Origin: Rubritalea squalenifaciens DSM 18772 | GTDB lineage: Bacteria; Verrucomicrobiota; Verrucomicrobiia; Verrucomicrobiales; Akkermansiaceae | NCBI RefSeq assembly: GCF_900141815.1 | Contig: NZ_FQYR01000002.1 | Coordinates: 907,091 to 971,090, forward strand | Direction: 5' to 3' | DNA length: 64,000 nucleotides | Shown here: piece by piece, positions 27,421 through 35,719 of the stretch | Layout of the letters: every line of letters starts with the position of its first letter | Position numbering within the stretch: the first letter of the stretch is position 1 | Made by a program: the position numbers and the translations under genes | The notes under the pieces: model-generated | What the model was told of the DNA's origin: nothing | The model's database searches: none | What the model saw: only the letters and a program-made list of their open reading frames with translations

Positions 27421-28713
27421 TTGGACGCACAGAGCAGCCCACGTATCAAAGTCCTAGTGATTGACTGGAAATGCTATCTCGGCCTGTTAGCCATCGGGGT
27501 GCTGACGTCTTGTGGAAGTCTGCAGCCAAACCCGCATGCGGTACTGGGCAGCAAGGCTCCTGCCGTGCAAACGAAGGAGTTCAAGGAACAATTTGCCAAA
27601 GTGGGGAAATCCCAGTGGCTTGATGGAAATAAGGTAGAGACTCTCACGAACGGCAATAGCTTCTTCCCAAGAATGCTGGCGGCGGTGAAAGCGGCCAAGA
27701 AGACGATCGTCTTTGAGAGCTTTGTCGTCGTGGACAGCCAGGATACCTATGAACTGGTGATGGCTCTGTCTGAGCGTTCCAAAGCTGGGGTCAAGGTGCA
27801 TGTCATTCTGGATGCAGTGGGTTGCCGGAAGTTAGACAAGCGCTACATCCAGGCCATGCGTGAGGCGGGTGTGGAAGTGGAACTCTACAGGCCATTCAAC
27901 TATTTCAGACCATTGTGGTCGAACCACCGGGATCACCGCAAGATTCTCGTGGTGGATGGGAAAGTGGGTTTCACTGGAGGCGCGGGTCACGCACATGCCT
28001 GGCGAGGAGATGCCAGGAATGAGAGTGAATGGCGTGACACGCAATACGAGGTTAGAGGGCCGGTCGTCGCGGACTTGCAACGAGGGTTTATCAATAACTG
28101 GAAAGAACTGACAGGTAGGGAACTTTCAGGAGAGGCCTACTTCCCGAGACTCGGAAAGGCTGGCAGCATGGAGGCTGTCTCGATTCTCGGAGCTCCACTG
28201 GAGCAGGGGGATACCATTGGATCGACCTATTTGGCGGCGATCGATGCCGCGAAATCCTCTATTCTGATAGAGCATGCCTATTTCTTGCCGCCCAAGGATT
28301 TGCGGGAGGCCATGAAGCGTGCCTGTGCACGCGGTGTAGAGGTCGAAGTGATTCTGCCGGGCTATAAGATCGACGCGAAGTATGTCCTCATCGGCTCCAA
28401 GCTGATGTGGAAGGAGCTGCTGCGTGCCGGGGTGAAGATCTACATCTACGAGCCTAGCATGATGCACGGCAAGCTCATGGTGGTGGATGATAAGCTAAGT
28501 ATCATCGGTTCGGGGAATTTTGATCCCCGTTCCATGTTTACCAATGATGAGCTCAATCTCGCTGTGTTAGACAAGGCCTTCGCTCGCGAGCAGCGAGCCA
28601 TGTTTGAGAGCGATAAGCTGCGCTGTAAAAAAGCCATAGAAGAGGATGCTGAAGTGAGTTTCTGGGCTTTGCCTTGGCAGTGGTCTGCCTGGTTAGCCAT
28701 GCCCTTGTTGTAG
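27421..28713 (+). CDS. Phospholipase D-like / cardiolipin synthase-type protein
   Basis: A 430-residue protein with two HKD motifs: NHRDHRKILVVDGKVGFTGG (about 176-195) and MHGKLMVVDDKLSIIGSGNFD (about 349-369), the two halves of a PLD active site, as in bacterial cardiolipin synthases. The start TTG at 27421 gives an N-terminus with a hydrophobic stretch LGLLAIGVLTSCGSLQ that includes a lipobox-like TSC. In-frame GTG codons a little downstream are other possible starts. It probably acts on phospholipids in the envelope. A second such protein lies at 35720-37129. Confidence 0.87.
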   Translation: MDAQSSPRIKVLVIDWKCYLGLLAIGVLTSCGSLQPNPHAVLGSKAPAVQTKEFKEQFAKVGKSQWLDGNKVETLTNGNSFFPRMLAAVKAAKKTIVFESFVVVDSQDTYELVMALSERSKAGVKVHVILDAVGCRKLDKRYIQAMREAGVEVELYRPFNYFRPLWSNHRDHRKILVVDGKVGFTGGAGHAHAWRGDARNESEWRDTQYEVRGPVVADLQRGFINNWKELTGRELSGEAYFPRLGKAGSMEAVSILGAPLEQGDTIGSTYLAAIDAAKSSILIEHAYFLPPKDLREAMKRACARGVEVEVILPGYKIDAKYVLIGSKLMWKELLRAGVKIYIYEPSMMHGKLMVVDDKLSIIGSGNFDPRSMFTNDELNLAVLDKAFAREQRAMFESDKLRCKKAIEEDAEVSFWALPWQWSAWLAMPLL

Positions 28714-28754
28714 AAAGCTTGCAAGTTGAGGTGTGGAGTCCTTGTATAGTGAGC

Positions 28755-29906
28755 ATGAAATTCACACGCGTTCTGCTCTCATTTCTCTGTACCGTCGGTC
28801 TTGCCTCAGCTGGAGACAAGGTGACTACCAAGCCTCAGCAATTAGAGGGCTGGGTTGATCTGCTGGAGAAAGATCCTCAAGGCGATTTCGGCCTCAAGCA
28901 TTGGAAGATGGGCAACGTGGCGCCGAACACCTTTGCGTTCAAGAAGGACAAAGAGGGAGAAGAAGTGCTCGTGTGCACTGGCAAGCCGACAGGAGTGATC
29001 CGCACCGCGCAGGTTTATGAGAATTGCCTGATCGAGTTTGAGTGGCGCCACATGGAGCGCGAAGGCATGCGCGCCAATGCGGGCTTCTTCGTCTGGAGTG
29101 ATGCCTTGCCATCCGTCGCCATTCCCTTCAGCCGCAGTGTGGAAGTGCAGGTGTGTAACTTTGATAACAATACCGACTGGTACACCCGCCACGGTGACGT
29201 CTTTGCCATTCATGGTGCTACAATGACGCCGGACCCACGCTTTGGAATATGGGCGCGTGGCCAGCGCAGTGTGCCCTTAGATTTCAGAGCCAAGGATACC
29301 GGCGAGTGGAACCACTACCGCATTCTCTGTGTGGATGGCACCATCCAGCTGGAAGTGAATGGCAAGGTGGTCAGTGGTGGCTACCACATCAACCCGCGCA
29401 AAGGACACCTCATGATCGAGAGTGAAGGTGGCGAAGTGCATTTCAGAAACATGCGTGTGCTAGAGCTCAAATCTGATCCGAAAGGTCTCGATGCCAAGCA
29501 AGTCGCAGCGGTCCTCCCGGCCGAAGTGAATCTGACACCTCTCTATAACGGCCTCGATCTTGATGGGTGGGAACTCAGCGAGGGAGCTAAGTTCAGAGCT
29601 GCTGATTATCGCCTCATCGCTGCTGAGGGAGAGATCAGTCATGCTCTTGAGGCAAAAGAGGGCAAGCTCATGGTCGATTTCTTCACGGCTACAGAACTCC
29701 CAGCTCTTCCAGTGAAGTTGGAGGCAAAGGGGATGACTGGCAAAGTAGCCAAAGGTGGGCACAGACTGGAAATCGATCTGAAGACCGGCCAGTGGACTCT
29801 CGATGGTGCTGCCAAGGATAGTGTGCTGAAGCTGGAAAACGGAAAGCTTGTCCTGAGCGCACTTGGCGAGAAAGGCTACTACGCCAACGTGTTTTTGGTG
29901 AAGTAG
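28755..29906 (+). CDS. Secreted DUF1080 (3-keto-disaccharide hydrolase-like) protein
   Basis: Starting at the ATG at 28755 the protein has 383 residues and a signal peptide (MKFTRVLLSFLCTVGLASA). Residues 28-235 are a DUF1080 domain (LEGWVDLLEKDPQGDFGLKHWK ... FEWRHMEREGMRANAGFFVW ... GHLMIESEGGEVHFRNMRV), a concanavalin-like fold with glycoside hydrolase activity in some members. The rest begins like another DUF1080 (LTPLYNGLDLDGWEL) but is much shorter, so it is a degenerate second copy or an unrelated tail. The longer upstream reading frame overlaps the PLD gene and lacks a signal, so it is rejected. Such proteins are very common in this phylum. Confidence 0.87.
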   Translation: MKFTRVLLSFLCTVGLASAGDKVTTKPQQLEGWVDLLEKDPQGDFGLKHWKMGNVAPNTFAFKKDKEGEEVLVCTGKPTGVIRTAQVYENCLIEFEWRHMEREGMRANAGFFVWSDALPSVAIPFSRSVEVQVCNFDNNTDWYTRHGDVFAIHGATMTPDPRFGIWARGQRSVPLDFRAKDTGEWNHYRILCVDGTIQLEVNGKVVSGGYHINPRKGHLMIESEGGEVHFRNMRVLELKSDPKGLDAKQVAAVLPAEVNLTPLYNGLDLDGWELSEGAKFRAADYRLIAAEGEISHALEAKEGKLMVDFFTATELPALPVKLEAKGMTGKVAKGGHRLEIDLKTGQWTLDGAAKDSVLKLENGKLVLSALGEKGYYANVFLVK

Positions 29907-29975
29907 AGAGACTCCGGCTCGTCATCTTCTTTGAAGTCACTTGACGGCGGAGGATGACTCGTGGAGGGTGCGCGC

Positions 29976-30563
29976 ATGATTAGCGAGGACGTAAGATCTC
30001 TGATTGCCCAGCGCCGTAGTATCAAGCCGGCTCTCATGGAGCCTAGCCGTGAAGTGAGCGAGGAGCTGTGGCAGCAGCTCTTCGAGGCTGCCAACTGGGC
30101 ACCGACTCACGGCATGATCGAGCCATGGCGCTTCAAGGTCTATCGCGGTGAGGCCAGAGAGCTTCTCGCGAAGGGATTGCAGGAAGCTTATCGCGCAGAT
30201 ACTCCAGTTGAGGAGTATCGTCCTGAGAAATTTGAAAAGATGGGGAAGAACCCACTGCTTGCCCATGCCGTGGTGGCCGTCGTCATGCAGCCGGATCCCA
30301 AAGGCAAGGTGCCGGAGATCGAGGACGTGGAGGCCACTGCCTGTGCGGTGCAGAATCTCCACCTCGCTGCCAGCAGCATCGGGCTGGGGGTTTTCTGGTC
30401 CTCACCTGCTGCTTCCTACGGGGAGAGCTTCGCCAAGTTTCTTCAGCTCGAAGAGGGTGATAAATGCCTCGGCATGCTCTACGTCGGCTGGCCGAAAGAA
30501 GGCCTCGAGTGGCCGGTGAGCAAGCGTGGTGCCGCCATGGAGAAGGTGCACTTTGTGGGCTAA
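29976..30563 (+). CDS. Nitroreductase-family protein
   Basis: A 195-residue FMN flavoprotein starting at ATG 29976, chosen because GGAGGG (29963-29968) lies seven bases upstream; a GTG 15 bases earlier is possible. The N-terminal LIAQRRSIKPALM (FMN phosphate contact), the middle WAPTHGMIEPWRF and the C-terminal CAVQNLHLAASSIGLGVFWSSP are family signatures. It should reduce nitro or quinone-like compounds with NAD(P)H; the physiological substrate is unknown. Confidence 0.87.
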   Translation: MISEDVRSLIAQRRSIKPALMEPSREVSEELWQQLFEAANWAPTHGMIEPWRFKVYRGEARELLAKGLQEAYRADTPVEEYRPEKFEKMGKNPLLAHAVVAVVMQPDPKGKVPEIEDVEATACAVQNLHLAASSIGLGVFWSSPAASYGESFAKFLQLEEGDKCLGMLYVGWPKEGLEWPVSKRGAAMEKVHFVG

Positions 30564-30579
30564 AGCCAGGCCCAGAAAC

Positions 30580-30678
30580 AAAAAGTGCCAGGGGACTGCG
30601 GCAATAACGGACAAGCTACCGTTGCTCCGATTAAGGCCTGGCGGGATTCACCTGCCGTCACTCCACAGCCCCTGACGG
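30580..30678 (-). ncRNA. ffs: Signal recognition particle RNA (small bacterial type)
   Basis: Read on the minus strand, the 5' arm CAGGGGCUG pairs with the 3' arm CAGUCCCCUG (one bulge), GUGACGG pairs with CCGUUAU, and the apex carries the SRP landmark: GUGAAUCCCGCCAGG on one side and AGCAACGG on the other, flanking the CAGG/AGCA symmetric loop. The T-rich run after CUGGCAC marks the 3' end. The apical loop is UUAAUC between CC and GG, not the usual GGAA tetraloop. Ends are estimated to within about five bases. The rest of the gap, 30679-30917, has only a 7-bp inverted repeat (30706-30728), presumably near the promoter. Confidence 0.85.
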
Positions 30679-30917
30679 AGCTGGGTGTACGGCTGGAGCG
30701 GTGAAGTTTCAAGTTATTTCTTTGAAACGGCCGGGAGACTGTCTTCCGAGCCACCTGTCATCCTTAGGTCAAATAGGCCTTTCAAAAGGCATGGACTTAC
30801 TCCGTGCCAGTCTTTAGTGTTCATGGCATGAAACGTTTTTGCCTCCACTACTGCCTGATCACAAGGTCTTGTTGAAGATCTGTGGCAAGTGGGATTAAAT
30901 TAAATAATCAATCTAAA

Positions 30918-31370
30918 ATGTCCGACTGGAAACACGTTGAAGTACCCCGTATTTGTGAGCGACTGATAGGCTTTTCTGTGCCAGATGAACACGGTGAGCT
31001 TTTGGTGATTTCTTATGAGGGGATGCATCTCTTGAAATTGGGAGAGGAGATTAAGGTTACTCATGACAATAGATATTGTGAATACGATCTCTACGACCCA
31101 AACCGCGGAGTAGCGACTTACAATGATCGTTTATGGCCAATCATTGGATTGATGGGGGGCGATGCTTGTTGTCAGTCTCCACAGGGGGAAGAATTGAGAG
31201 TAGTGGAGTCTGAAAATCGTTTTGAAGTATATAAGGATGGAATCGAACTCTTCACCGATTCGTTCGAGAACTTCTCTGGCGACTGGGTAGCGGGAACTTT
31301 CTCAACTGATGGGAATTGGTTGATCATTGGGTTCCCTTACGATTTCGATATGATTATTATGAAGCGCTAA
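30918..31370 (+). CDS. Hypothetical protein, AT-rich
   Basis: A 150-residue protein starting at ATG 30918 (a GTG 36 bases upstream is in frame but in the SRP promoter region). The sequence MSDWKHVEVPRICERLIGF ... GMHLLKLGEEIKV ... TFSTDGNWLIIGFPYDFDMIIMKR reads as beta-strand repeats of about 40 residues, somewhat like a small beta-propeller fragment. I do not recognise it. Base composition is visibly more AT-rich than the neighbours, which hints at a recent arrival. No partner gene was identified. Confidence 0.55.
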   Translation: MSDWKHVEVPRICERLIGFSVPDEHGELLVISYEGMHLLKLGEEIKVTHDNRYCEYDLYDPNRGVATYNDRLWPIIGLMGGDACCQSPQGEELRVVESENRFEVYKDGIELFTDSFENFSGDWVAGTFSTDGNWLIIGFPYDFDMIIMKR

Positions 31371-31429
31371 TTTAAGTAACACTACTTAATTCACGAAGAC
31401 GTCCCACGGAAGAAAGTCACTACTGTACT

Positions 31430-31723
31430 ATGATTTTCGCCAAAATACATTATTCAAAACCTTATGAGGAGATGCACGATGGAATGCTATCCTTTCTCGA
31501 ATCGCGGTTTGATCGCGTGCAGGGAGGTCTCCAGTGTGACTCGTGGATATGGATTCATTTCGGACAAGATAAGGTAGCTGTAGACACATTCACTTCGATG
31601 AACCATGAAGTGAAGTCAGCGACTCATGGCAAGCATGTCGGTGAAGTGATGCGCGCCTTGCAAGAGAAGTATCAGGTGGAGGTATATCCAGAACCTGAGA
31701 CTGAGGCACATGAAGCCCTGTAA
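31430..31723 (+). CDS. Small hypothetical protein
   Basis: A 97-residue protein (MIFAKIHYSKPYEEMHDGML ... RFDRVQGGLQCDSWIWIHFGQDKVAVDTFTSMNHEVKSATHGKHVGEVMRALQEKYQVEVYPEPE). It looks like a compact alpha/beta protein with no signal peptide. No family is recognised. It ends 22 bases before the stop of the convergent parA gene. Together with the gene at 30918 it forms a small AT-richer patch. Confidence 0.55.
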   Translation: MIFAKIHYSKPYEEMHDGMLSFLESRFDRVQGGLQCDSWIWIHFGQDKVAVDTFTSMNHEVKSATHGKHVGEVMRALQEKYQVEVYPEPETEAHEAL

Positions 31724-31744
31724 GTTGATCTTACCAACGCTTGC

Positions 31745-32533
31745 TTACGCAATCGGCTCGCCGACGAAGGAGTGGCGGATGAGGAATTCCTCGGCCACGG
31801 CGCGGTAGGAGCGTGCGCCGGATCCGGTTGGGTCGTGCTCGAAGATGGTGATGCCGTGGGATGGGGCTTCACCGATGCGGATGGTGCGCGGGATGACGTT
31901 CTCGTAGAGTTGCTCAGGGAAGTAGTTAGAGACTTCTTCCACGACCTGGCGGGAAAGGTTGGTGCGGCCATCGAACATAGTCATGAGGATACCTTCAAGC
32001 TTGAGCTCAGGGGCGGCGCCAGATTCACGGATTTGCTCGATGACGTGGACGATCTTGGCCAGACCTTCCAGGCCGAACCACTCGCACTGGAGCGGGATGA
32101 GGATTTCATCCGCAGCGGCGAGCGCGGAGGTCATGAGCACTCCGAGTGAAGGTGGAGTGTCGAGGATCACGTAGTCGTAGGAGGCTTGCTCCTTCAGTTC
32201 ATTGAGAAGCTGGCGGAGAGCGGTCAGGTGGTCATCGCGGCGGGCGAGTTCGATCTCCACGCCGGCGAGGTCCATGCCAGAAGGCACGATGGAAAGGTTT
32301 TCCAGGCGGGTCGGGACGATTTTTTCCTGAATCGTCGCATCACCGAGAAGTGGGTAGTACATGGAGCCTTCTGAGTCTGGCTCGATGCCGATACCGGATG
32401 TCGCATTTGCCTGAGGATCCAAGTCCAGCAGAAGGATGCGCTGACCTTTTTCCGCTAGAGCTGCTGAAAGCGAGATAGCGGTGGTGGTTTTACCGACTCC
32501 TCCTTTTTGGTTGGCGATGGCTACGACAGTCAT
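31745..32533 (-). CDS. ParA/Soj-family chromosome-partitioning ATPase
   Basis: A 262-residue protein from the ATG at 32531-32533; the longer upstream frame has a Pro/Ser-rich non-conserved extension and is rejected. Visible are the deviant Walker A KGGVGKTTT (about 10-18), LLLDLDPQANAT, and VILDTPPSLGVL. Its ending SRQVVEEVSNYF ... IRIGEAPSHG is typical of chromosomal Soj/ParA, which acts with ParB at parS. No ParB gene is adjacent. It diverges from the SNF2 helicase gene. Confidence 0.9.
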   Translation of the reverse strand: MTVVAIANQKGGVGKTTTAISLSAALAEKGQRILLLDLDPQANATSGIGIEPDSEGSMYYPLLGDATIQEKIVPTRLENLSIVPSGMDLAGVEIELARRDDHLTALRQLLNELKEQASYDYVILDTPPSLGVLMTSALAAADEILIPLQCEWFGLEGLAKIVHVIEQIRESGAAPELKLEGILMTMFDGRTNLSRQVVEEVSNYFPEQLYENVIPRTIRIGEAPSHGITIFEHDPTGSGARSYRAVAEEFLIRHSFVGEPIA

Positions 32534-32654
32534 TATTTCAATGGTTTGTAGGGAATGTTTGCGTGCAAGCTGGTGAGGGGGAGAGAGGTTTGCTTTGCAG
32601 ACGATGCAGAGGTTTGCATAAATGTGTGCGGGCACGAAATAAAAAAGCGCGCAG

Positions 32655-35600
32655 TTGATGAATATTGATGAAAAATGGGTGGGGCAAGCCGCCGGATGGA
32701 AGGCTCTGAAGGGCGGAAGAGACCTGTTTAAGCGAGGCGTGGTGGTCAAAGCGGAGCAACGCGGACCCCTCGTGACCGGTGAAATCGCTGGTGGTGCCAA
32801 GCCTTTACGCGTGACCGTGCGCATTCTCAGTGAGACTGATGTAGAAACGGTCTGCCCAAGACCTGCCTGCCGCAGGACTGGCGTGATTTGTGAGCATGCC
32901 GTGGCGGTGATGCTGGGCGTGATTCATGGCGTGAGCGAAGCGAGCGAGAGCCCGGATAATGGGCGCCGTGGCTCAGCTACGAGCGAGAAAGCGCGTATAG
33001 AGAATGCTCTGGCCATCCAGGTGAATCTGCCACCTCAGTTTCCGAAAGGTCTGCCGGAGGGAGGCCTGAGCCTCAGGATGTCCAAGGTGGAGGAGGAGGC
33101 GAAAGCCTGGGATGGGCCGCTGACGGAGTGGGTGGAGCAGCAGGCTGGCGGGAAGGTGCCGCCGATGGCGGGCTTGCGCGGCAAGCAGGCGCTGGATTTC
33201 CTGAAAGTGCTGGACGGCCATCGCCGTGTCTTTGCGGGTGAGAACGAAGTGAGAATTTCGACCAGTGGGGTGCCGATTCCCATGCACATCGCGCTGGATG
33301 AGGACCGGGTGGAGCTGGGGATCTGCTCCAGCGTGCTGGAGCACGGCGAGGTGTGGTATGCCCATGGAGAGCTTTGGCTTTGGGATCGCGACCAGCATGT
33401 GATGGCTGTGGTGGATGTGAGCGGGGTGCTGGCAGACCGCCAGTGGCAGAGACTCGGGCAGGGCTTGCCTGTGTTTGTCCCGATGAAGAGTTTCATGAAG
33501 GAGCTGGCGCAGTGGTCCTCACTGGCGGTGTGGGATGACGATAGTGTGCTCGGTGCAGTACCAGTCAAAGTGGGGACTCCGGAGTTCCATCTGGTCTTGG
33601 ATGGCTCCACCCAGATGCTGCAGGCGAAGTTGACGGCAAAGTACGCGATGGGTGTCGAGCTACGTCTGGGCTTGTTCCAGGGAGAGGAAATGGCCTTTCC
33701 GGTGGAAGACCCGAAACGTGAAGGTCACTGGATCGAGCGCAACCGGGAGGCCGAAGATGAGGCTGCGGGGGTGCTGATGCGTTACGGGTTCCAGATTGTG
33801 GACAGCGAGGGAGGCTGGCAGCTCGGGGGAGATGATGCCGTCATCGATTTCCTGACCGATGCCCTGCCTAAGCTGGAGCAGGACTGGACGGTCAGGACGG
33901 GCGGCAAGCTGGGAGCTCTGAAGGGGAACCTGGTCCGTGTACGTCCGAATATTGAAGTCAGCGGAAGCGGGGAGGATTGGCTGGCCTTTGACTATGGATT
34001 CCAGACAGATGCAGGGCAGGAAATTCCTAAGGAAGCGATCCGCAAAATGCTGGCGGCAGGCAAGAAGTCAGCCCGCACCAAGAATGGCAAGCAGGTGGTG
34101 ATCTCTAGCTTTGACGCCGAGATGGTGGAGTCGGTACTGAGAGATACGGATCCTCGCCAGGAGGGCGGGAAGTTCTACGTGCCGCAGAATCAAGGAGCCT
34201 TCTTGCGTAGGGTCAGGGATTACTATCACAGTGAGCAAGCCCCGATGCCGGATCGCTCGGTGTTAGAAAATCTACCGGAGACCATCAGGCCTGTCCTGCG
34301 GGGCTATCAGGAGGATGGTATTGCCTGGCTGGCAGAGAGAGTGGAGCAAGAGGGGGCTGCCCTGCTGGCGGATGACATGGGTCTGGGTAAGACCTTGCAG
34401 ACTCTCTCCTTGCTGCATCTCAGAAAAGGAAAGCCCTCCTTGGTCGTGTGTCCTACCTCTCTCTTAGGGAACTGGGCGGATGAAGCTGCCAAGTGGATTC
34501 CCGGGATGAATGCACTCGTGATGCACGGGCCAGGCAGAAAGGATTACTTTGAGGTGATGCATAGCGCGGATATCATCATCACCAGCTATGCTCTGATTGC
34601 CCGAGACCTGAAAAAGTACCGTGAGCTCGAACTCGGTATTGTGGTGCTGGATGAGGCCAGCGTGATCCGCAATCCGGATACCCAGGCTGCGAAGGCGCTG
34701 CGTCAGCTTCAGTCCGACGCTCGTGTGGCACTCTCCGGTACGCCGGTAGAGAATGCTGTCAGGGACTTGTGGTCGCTCTATGCCTTCTTGCTGCCTGGTT
34801 ACCTCGGCAGCCGGGAGGATTTTAAAAACCGCTATGAAGGACCACTGTCGGGGAATCGACCAGATGAACACATCATGCGCAGGCTAAGGATGCGGGTGGA
34901 GCCTTTCATGATTCGCCGTACCAAGACACAGGTGGCGAAAGATCTTCCAGGCAAGATGGAACAGATACTTTGGTGCGAGCCTAGTGATATGCAGAAGAAG
35001 GCCTATCAGGAGGTACACCGTATGGGCGTCAGCCAGGTCGATGAACTGGAAGGTGGCCGCGCTCGCATGCAGATGCTGACCGTGCTGCTACGTCTCAGAC
35101 AGGCGAGCTGCGACTTGAGGCTGTTAGGCATGGACGGAGTGGAGGATAAGGCCCTGTCCGAAGTATCTTCCAAACTGGAAATGCTCGTCGAGCTACTGCA
35201 GGAAGCCAAGCGTGGCGGACACCGGGTCTTGGTCTTTAGTCAGTTCACCAAGATGCTCGGTCTGGCCAAGCAAGCCTTGGATGCCGAGGGGATCAGCTAT
35301 GCCTATCTGGATGGTTCCACACGTGACCGTGCCGGGGAGGTGAAGAAGTTCCAGCAAGAAGGTGGGCCAGACGCCTTCCTGATCAGTTTGAAAGCCGGTG
35401 GTTATGGTTTGAATCTCACCGCTGCAGATACGGTGGTGCATTTCGACCCATGGTGGAACCCGGCTGTGGAGGCCCAGGCTACTGACCGTGCCTACCGTAT
35501 CGGCCAGACAAGGCCGGTGACGGTATACAAGTTGATCGCCAAGGGAACGGTAGAGGAGAAAATCCTCAAACTTCAGCAGCGTAAGAAAGGTCTGATCGGT

Positions 35601-35675
35601 GCCGCCATCGGCGACGAAGAGCAACCGATGATGTCCGGCATCAGTGCTGAGGAGATGAGAGACTTGTTGGGGTGA
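32655..35675 (+). CDS. SWIM-SNF2 family helicase-like ATPase
   Basis: A 1006-residue protein. The N-terminus has a SWIM-like zinc motif (VCPRPACRRTGVICEHAV, residues about 73-90). The middle (90-540) is the SNF2-associated region. The motor has Walker A LLADDMGLGKTLQTLSLL (about 570-587), motif II LDEAS (about 663-667, DEAS where most relatives have DEAQ or DEAH), motif III ALSGTPVENAVRDLWSL, and the C-terminal helicase lobe with LISLKAGGYGLNLTAADTVVHFDPWWNPAVEAQATDRAYRIGQ. Such bacterial SNF2 enzymes bind and remodel nucleic-acid-protein complexes, often linked to RNA polymerase recycling or DNA repair; the specific role is unknown. Confidence 0.93.
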   Translation: MMNIDEKWVGQAAGWKALKGGRDLFKRGVVVKAEQRGPLVTGEIAGGAKPLRVTVRILSETDVETVCPRPACRRTGVICEHAVAVMLGVIHGVSEASESPDNGRRGSATSEKARIENALAIQVNLPPQFPKGLPEGGLSLRMSKVEEEAKAWDGPLTEWVEQQAGGKVPPMAGLRGKQALDFLKVLDGHRRVFAGENEVRISTSGVPIPMHIALDEDRVELGICSSVLEHGEVWYAHGELWLWDRDQHVMAVVDVSGVLADRQWQRLGQGLPVFVPMKSFMKELAQWSSLAVWDDDSVLGAVPVKVGTPEFHLVLDGSTQMLQAKLTAKYAMGVELRLGLFQGEEMAFPVEDPKREGHWIERNREAEDEAAGVLMRYGFQIVDSEGGWQLGGDDAVIDFLTDALPKLEQDWTVRTGGKLGALKGNLVRVRPNIEVSGSGEDWLAFDYGFQTDAGQEIPKEAIRKMLAAGKKSARTKNGKQVVISSFDAEMVESVLRDTDPRQEGGKFYVPQNQGAFLRRVRDYYHSEQAPMPDRSVLENLPETIRPVLRGYQEDGIAWLAERVEQEGAALLADDMGLGKTLQTLSLLHLRKGKPSLVVCPTSLLGNWADEAAKWIPGMNALVMHGPGRKDYFEVMHSADIIITSYALIARDLKKYRELELGIVVLDEASVIRNPDTQAAKALRQLQSDARVALSGTPVENAVRDLWSLYAFLLPGYLGSREDFKNRYEGPLSGNRPDEHIMRRLRMRVEPFMIRRTKTQVAKDLPGKMEQILWCEPSDMQKKAYQEVHRMGVSQVDELEGGRARMQMLTVLLRLRQASCDLRLLGMDGVEDKALSEVSSKLEMLVELLQEAKRGGHRVLVFSQFTKMLGLAKQALDAEGISYAYLDGSTRDRAGEVKKFQQEGGPDAFLISLKAGGYGLNLTAADTVVHFDPWWNPAVEAQATDRAYRIGQTRPVTVYKLIAKGTVEEKILKLQQRKKGLIGAAIGDEEQPMMSGISAEEMRDLLG

Positions 35676-35719
35676 TGGAGCGAGTTTCGATTGGTAATAT
35701 GAGAGAATGCTGTTAGTCT

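Noticed and set aside
30918-31723. Toxin-immunity or defence pair
   Set aside because: Both proteins are unrecognised, and nothing in sequence or context beyond AT content supports it.
32534-32824. Longer N-terminus for the ParA protein
   Set aside because: The added sequence is Pro/Ser/Arg-rich and unlike any ParA; the Met just before VVAIANQKGGVGKTT is the natural start.
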